Shown: piece after piece, positions 33,462 through 37,709 of the stretch | How positions within the stretch are numbered: the first letter of the stretch is position 1 | Layout: each line of letters opens with the position of its first letter | From: a bacterium | Lineage (GTDB): Bacteria; Margulisbacteria; Marinamargulisbacteria; JAHFDA01 | DNA length: 37,709 bases | Direction of reading: 5' to 3' | Assembly: GCA_023249225.1 (NCBI GenBank) | Contig: JAHFDA010000027.1 | Location: forward strand, 1-37,709 | Position numbers and translations under genes: made by a program | The notes under the pieces: model-generated | Seen by the model: the letters and a program-made list of their open reading frames with translations, nothing else | Database searches by the model: none | Told to the model about the DNA's origin: nothing

Positions 33462-36245
33462 ATGCTGGTTCTTCAGCAAAAACACCTTGCCTTCAGAGTC
33501 AGGCATGGGCCGGATACGCCAGTACTGCAATCATTTGCCAGTGAAATCGTGCGCGTTTGCGGAGTGCCTGCGGCGATGGCGCGCTTGCGGCAGTTTCAAA
33601 CATCCAAGCGCTTAACGGTTGCCTTGCTCGGTTCCACCAATCCGGAACTTTCGGCCAGCGTCTACGACGAAATCGAAGGACGGGTCATTGATCTCTTTAA
33701 CCGCTATGCGCCGCGCTTTGGTCTGGTGCTTCACGGCGGAACCATGAGCGGCGTGCCGCTATTTGCCCACCGCTATGCGCGTGAAAATCATATTGCCTCG
33801 GTCGGCATCACCGGCGTCGAGGGACTGGAATTTTTAGAACGGAATTTTCCGCGCGGTTTAAACGACGCGTATCCCGATCTTTCGGCTTTGGAAGCTTTGT
33901 TCGTGCACGGGCAAAGTTTTGCCCAGGCGGCACGCTCGCCGCTGTGGCAGGCGGCGGACATGGCCTTTGTGCTGGGCGGTAGCGATGGCACGGTGGCGGA
34001 AGCCGAAACTTTTCAGGCGGCGGGCAAGCCTGTGGTGGTCATCGACATCGACAAACTGCACCCGCACCGCTCCGCAGCAACGCGCCTCGGCCATGTGGAC
34101 TATCAAGGTTCAGTGGGTGGAATTTCTTTCAAGTTCCGGCGCATTGCCCTGCCGTCGGCGGCCGAAGCGTTTACGGATTATCAAGTGGACGCCCGTCATG
34201 TCGAGCTGGCGCAGCGGCTGGCCAACTTTGACTCGGCCATTAAAATTCTGGAAGCTGAAATTCAAAAATTAGGCGCCCGGGTGGTCCGGCTGACTGGCTC
34301 GTCTCTTACCAACTTCAAAGACCCGCGCAAATCTGAAACGCTCAAAGGCATTCTTGGCCGTATCTTTCAGGGCCTGGTCTATCCGGATCCTTCTACTTCC
34401 GAAAAACCGACGCCGTGGATCTTTTCTTCCGGCGGCACCGACTCGGGTGTGCCGTCGCTGGGCTACCAGGCGTGGAACGAGCTTTTTGACGCCGACTATC
34501 GCAAAAAATACGGTTTGCCCATGTGGGCCTTTGCGTCCGGCAAGGCCTTTGGCTGGGGCTTCGATTTTCCGGAGCACGCCCCCGCCGACGAAAACTTTGT
34601 CCAGCAATGGCTGCGCCAAACGGTGCTGCTAAGCAAGTCGGGCATTCCGGCCGGCGCGGAAAACGCCGTCGAGTTTGATCGCGTCCGCCACCAGTATCTC
34701 AATGCCCAGGGCCATGCCACCGCGCTGGCTTACCGCGTCAAGGTTCACAATATGGGCGAGGGCAATCACATTCTCGTCAATAATTCCCGCAACATTCCCC
34801 TGGATATGACGGCTGTGTTCGGCAGCGATTGGGGCCAGGAGTACAAACTCATCAATAAAATCGGCGGCCTGATGCTGGCATGTTCGGGCGGCGGCATTAC
34901 CAAAAAAGAAATTGTGGCGCACGTGGCCGCGCAACGCCCCCTGATTGTGATTCCGGGGTATAACGCTTACGGACATATGGCCAACGAACAAGGCGAGTTT
35001 CCCGAAATCCAGGGCGCCGTGGACTGGGCCTTGGCCAATGCCGAAGAAGCGTTTGGCAATAACGGCCACGTGGTGTTTGTTACCGAAGACGGCGTGAATT
35101 TTAAGCAGTGGTCCACGGGCATCGAATTCAGCATGGACGAGCTCAAGCAATTTCTTGAGGCCGACCAGCATGCCGACGCGGAATCCATCCAAACCCGATT
35201 TTCCACCAAGGGGTTTTTCAAATTCGAGGCAGGTTTTGCTTACAACAAAGCATTTCCATTTTCCGATCAAGTGCAGCTTCATTCAGGAACCACGGTTGAA
35301 ATGCAGGGGGGACGGAATTATTCCCAAGGCATCCCCGAACAATATCGGCTGTTGGTCACCGCCATCGAAGGGGATCCAATAAAGACGCTGCAGGCTTTTA
35401 ACGAACTCGACCTGGTCGAAAAAGCCATGAATCATTTTTATCACTCTAAATTTCGTTACCCCGTTCCGCCTTCGCGCCGCGTGCTCGAAAATTCCAATCT
35501 GCTCTTTTTGATTCGTGACCAACTTTCCAGTGGTCTTGATCTTTCCGGCGTGATTGGTTTTAAGTCGTTTCAAATTCCCAGCACGGCCGACCGCAGCGCC
35601 CTGCCCGGGCTGTTTATTTCGGACATCCGCCTGGATGAAGACTATCAAGACACCATGGTGGTGCGGGCAGCCATTATGGAAATGGCCGAAGCCATTATTC
35701 GCACGACGATTGCCAACCACGTGCTCAAGTCCCGTCTGCGCCATGCCAGCGTGGGGTCGGCCGAACTGCCGGAATCCATCGTCATGCTGACCCACACCAT
35801 TAATCCGCTGACGATTGAGCACTTGGCGCTGCTTTTGCCTGGTCTGCAAGCGCGTTTAACGGGCGAGGCCACCATGACGCTTAGCGATGCCGAATGGAGC
35901 GCGCTGCGCGTGATGGGTTACAAGCCCTTTGATGGCTGGGATCAGCGCGGTTATCGGGCGGACAGCCTGCTTTTCGAAAACATGTTGCCGCCCAACGAAA
36001 TTCCGCGCAATTTGGGTCGCTCGAACACGCCCTGGGTTTCGGAACTCATGCAAGCGCGCAACATTGGCAGCAACGCTCAAATTCTGGTGGGGGAGCTTTC
36101 GCTTAGACATCCGATGCTGGCGCGTTCGTGGCAGCGGACCGTCCGGCAAATCCGAGAGGCGGCCGATTTTTACGGAGCAGATTTGGATCGCGGGCGCTTA
36201 CATAACCTTGAAAACCGCGCTCCCGAGGAGGTACCGACAAAATGA
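33462..36245 (+). CDS. Tandem SLOG/LOG-type Rossmannoid protein, 927 residues
   Basis: Two copies of a SLOG-like nucleotide-binding fold are visible. Copy 1 (about 50-230) has VALLGST, the loop HGGTMSGVP (91-99) and FVLGGSDGTVAEAE (169-182), the GG-x-GT-x2-E signature of LOG/DprA relatives. Copy 2 (about 270-510) has VVRLTGSS, SSGGTDSGVP (322-331) and LACSGGGITKKE (472-483), where the signature is weakened, then LIVIPGY. The C-terminal 400 or so residues are helical and unrecognised. SLOG domains bind or cleave nucleotides, in bacteria and at the N-terminus of TRPM channels. No membrane segment, so cytosolic. The ATG lacks a Shine-Dalgarno. The stop overlaps a histidine kinase start (ATGA), so they are probably one signalling unit. 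Function unknown. Confidence 0.78.
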   Translation: MLVLQQKHLAFRVRHGPDTPVLQSFASEIVRVCGVPAAMARLRQFQTSKRLTVALLGSTNPELSASVYDEIEGRVIDLFNRYAPRFGLVLHGGTMSGVPLFAHRYARENHIASVGITGVEGLEFLERNFPRGLNDAYPDLSALEALFVHGQSFAQAARSPLWQAADMAFVLGGSDGTVAEAETFQAAGKPVVVIDIDKLHPHRSAATRLGHVDYQGSVGGISFKFRRIALPSAAEAFTDYQVDARHVELAQRLANFDSAIKILEAEIQKLGARVVRLTGSSLTNFKDPRKSETLKGILGRIFQGLVYPDPSTSEKPTPWIFSSGGTDSGVPSLGYQAWNELFDADYRKKYGLPMWAFASGKAFGWGFDFPEHAPADENFVQQWLRQTVLLSKSGIPAGAENAVEFDRVRHQYLNAQGHATALAYRVKVHNMGEGNHILVNNSRNIPLDMTAVFGSDWGQEYKLINKIGGLMLACSGGGITKKEIVAHVAAQRPLIVIPGYNAYGHMANEQGEFPEIQGAVDWALANAEEAFGNNGHVVFVTEDGVNFKQWSTGIEFSMDELKQFLEADQHADAESIQTRFSTKGFFKFEAGFAYNKAFPFSDQVQLHSGTTVEMQGGRNYSQGIPEQYRLLVTAIEGDPIKTLQAFNELDLVEKAMNHFYHSKFRYPVPPSRRVLENSNLLFLIRDQLSSGLDLSGVIGFKSFQIPSTADRSALPGLFISDIRLDEDYQDTMVVRAAIMEMAEAIIRTTIANHVLKSRLRHASVGSAELPESIVMLTHTINPLTIEHLALLLPGLQARLTGEATMTLSDAEWSALRVMGYKPFDGWDQRGYRADSLLFENMLPPNEIPRNLGRSNTPWVSELMQARNIGSNAQILVGELSLRHPMLARSWQRTVRQIREAADFYGADLDRGRLHNLENRAPEEVPTK

Positions 36246-37709
36246 GCGTTATTTTAATGATCAGCAGCTTTTTGATTTTGATTGCCGCGCTGGGCCTGGG
36301 AATGTTTTTAAGTGAAAGGCACAGTGACGCGGGACAAACTCGTCTGTGGAGCCTGATGGTTGTTTTGCTTGGCTTTTACCAGCTCGCCAATACCTTGGGC
36401 AACTTTTATCCGGATGCATCCTACGCGCTGGTCTTTTGCCGCGCCACCTTTGCGTTGGCGCTGGTCTTGACCTTGCTGGCGGGCGTTATTCCGGGCATTT
36501 ATCCGCTGCGGCTTTCCCGAAAAGTTCAGATTGGAGGTTTACTTCTGATTGCGCCGGGAATGATCTTTTTGCCCTTTACATTTTCTCCAGATTTTATTCG
36601 GGCCTCCGTTAAAGGTCCGTGGGACTACGATCCCGTATTCGGAAGCTTGTGGCCGCTGTTTAACCTTGTGGAAGGCTGGCTTTTGGCGGTACTGCTGGTG
36701 ATATATGTGTGGCGCTATGTTGCCGAAAAATCTCCGCTTCGGCGTCGGCAGCTTGCCCGCTTTTACCAGAGCATGGGGCTGATGGTGGCGGTGCTGGGCA
36801 TCGGTAATTATCTTTTGCCTGTGCTGGGATATCGGCTGGCATCCATTTTTGCCCCGCAGCTTGCGCCGGTCAGTATGGGGCTGTTTTATCTGTTTGTCGA
36901 AAAAGACGAAATTTTTCCGCAGAGCCAGTGGTTCCGCATGGCCGCTCAAAAAACCTGGCATCGCTTTAGGTTTGCGCTTGCATTTGTAGGCTTTCTTACG
37001 CTGGCGGCCGGGTTGGTGCTGAAGCATGACCCGCGTTTTTTCCTTGGGGTGCTTTTGCTGGTGGCGGTGCTGATGCTATACGAATTTTCGCGTCGGCTTT
37101 TGTACAAACCAGATCGCGACTACATTCATTTGCCGCAGTGGCAACAGGCCCAGGGGCAGTTTCAAAAACGCCTGGAGCAGTGCTCTAGCACCGATGAATT
37201 TGCGGCCGCTTTAATGGTTTGTCTCGAAAGCACGTTTGGAGTTTCCATCCGCTCCGTTCACCCCGTTGTGGAATTCGACTCGGCAGTACCGCAGTCGACG
37301 CGGGCGCTGCTTGAGCCGCTGATGAAAGGCTTTGTGAATCTTTATATCGATGAGTTGGAAAAATTCCGCTTGCGCGGTGCACATGAGCGCCAGGCCCAGA
37401 TGGCAACGCTGGGCAAACTAAGCAGCAGCATTCTGCACGAAATCAAGAATCCCCTGAACGGCGTTGGGCTGTGGCTGCAGGAGCTCAAGGGACGGATCAG
37501 CAATGACGCCGACCGTGCGGTGGTGGAGCGGGTGGTGTCCGGTTTTGACCAGGTGCAAAATGTCGCGCGCAACGCCCTTGGTCACGGACGCGCCGCAGAA
37601 ACTCTTCCCAGCATGTTTTCGGCGCACGCTTGTATTCATGAGGTGCTTGAACTCATTGCGCCCTTTGCCCGCAAGCATCACGTCGAAATTTTTGCGGACC
37701 TTCGCCAGC
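36242..37709 (+). CDS. Membrane histidine kinase (3' truncated by window)
   Basis: The frame from ATG 36242 stays open to the window end (489 codons). The N-terminal part of about 225 residues holds seven or so hydrophobic helices, like the 7TM sensor regions of some kinases. Two more helices (about 245-280) precede a soluble stretch, which may be a GAF-like domain (about 300-375). The dimerisation and phosphoacceptor segment reads MATLGKLSSSILHEIKNPLN with His399; the catalytic ATPase domain lies beyond the window. It is coupled to the SLOG gene by a 4-bp overlap. No response regulator is visible within the window, though one may follow. The signal is unknown. Confidence 0.88.
   Translation, partial: MSVILMISSFLILIAALGLGMFLSERHSDAGQTRLWSLMVVLLGFYQLANTLGNFYPDASYALVFCRATFALALVLTLLAGVIPGIYPLRLSRKVQIGGLLLIAPGMIFLPFTFSPDFIRASVKGPWDYDPVFGSLWPLFNLVEGWLLAVLLVIYVWRYVAEKSPLRRRQLARFYQSMGLMVAVLGIGNYLLPVLGYRLASIFAPQLAPVSMGLFYLFVEKDEIFPQSQWFRMAAQKTWHRFRFALAFVGFLTLAAGLVLKHDPRFFLGVLLLVAVLMLYEFSRRLLYKPDRDYIHLPQWQQAQGQFQKRLEQCSSTDEFAAALMVCLESTFGVSIRSVHPVVEFDSAVPQSTRALLEPLMKGFVNLYIDELEKFRLRGAHERQAQMATLGKLSSSILHEIKNPLNGVGLWLQELKGRISNDADRAVVERVVSGFDQVQNVARNALGHGRAAETLPSMFSAHACIHEVLELIAPFARKHHVEIFADLRQ

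Noticed and set aside
34629-35849. Long minus-strand frames of 217 and 188 residues
   Set aside because: They lie antisense inside the SLOG gene, have low-complexity His/Arg/Gln-rich composition and no family motifs, and are explained as shadows of the coding strand.

Overview
The window reads as part of a Gram-negative bacterial chromosome of mid G+C. It has a 14-subunit proton-pumping NADH dehydrogenase operon, a GAF/AAA+/Fis sigma-54 activator, exported envelope proteins, PIN and MNT/HEPN toxin-antitoxin genes and a 7TM histidine kinase. This mix best fits a lineage near the old Deltaproteobacteria (Bdellovibrionota, UBA10199 and similar). That placement is inference, because no rRNA or other marker lies here. 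No tRNA, rRNA, intact insertion sequence or CRISPR array was seen.

Layout. 1-704: 3' part of a family-4 glycosyltransferase whose last codons lie in a dispersed repeat. 844-13262: nuoABCDEFGHIJKLMN in canonical order, mostly with overlapping starts and stops, closed by a hairpin. NuoG is only 286 residues and lacks the molybdopterin-like domain. 13314-14876: a NifA-type sigma-54 activator, meeting head-on with a MntA/HepT pair. 15622-16160: a decayed PIN toxin and an intact small antitoxin, bracketed by two near-identical terminators. 16171-18137: an exported small protein and a DUF4143-type ATPase. 18306-22356 (minus): a tight six-gene operon thpR - bcp-like - pdxH - alpha/beta hydrolase - LMW-PTP - fructosamine kinase, with a protein and metabolite repair flavour. 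22510-23842: mutM and ogt, convergent DNA repair genes.

23933-28915: four consecutive, translationally coupled, diverged paralogues. Each has one N-terminal membrane anchor, a helical middle and a C-terminal domain with an invariant Glu, then about 51 residues, then HLHA, then a Pro-Ser 13 residues on. This resembles the metal site of JAMM/JAB metalloproteases. I recognise no named family, and it is the best candidate for an undescribed system here. A CNT-type nucleoside transporter (minus) overlaps its 3' end.

30260-37709: a divergent locus. On the minus strand are a 267-residue protein, whose Shine-Dalgarno is locked in a perfect 11-bp hairpin, and a 719-residue protein with a TRAFs-binding/TPR-S-like N-terminal half. 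On the plus strand are a 927-residue protein with two tandem SLOG/LOG-type nucleotide-binding domains and, coupled by ATGA, a membrane histidine kinase cut by the window end. TPR-S and SLOG domains are both known from nucleotide-centred signalling and conflict systems, so this may be a second uncharacterised signalling module.
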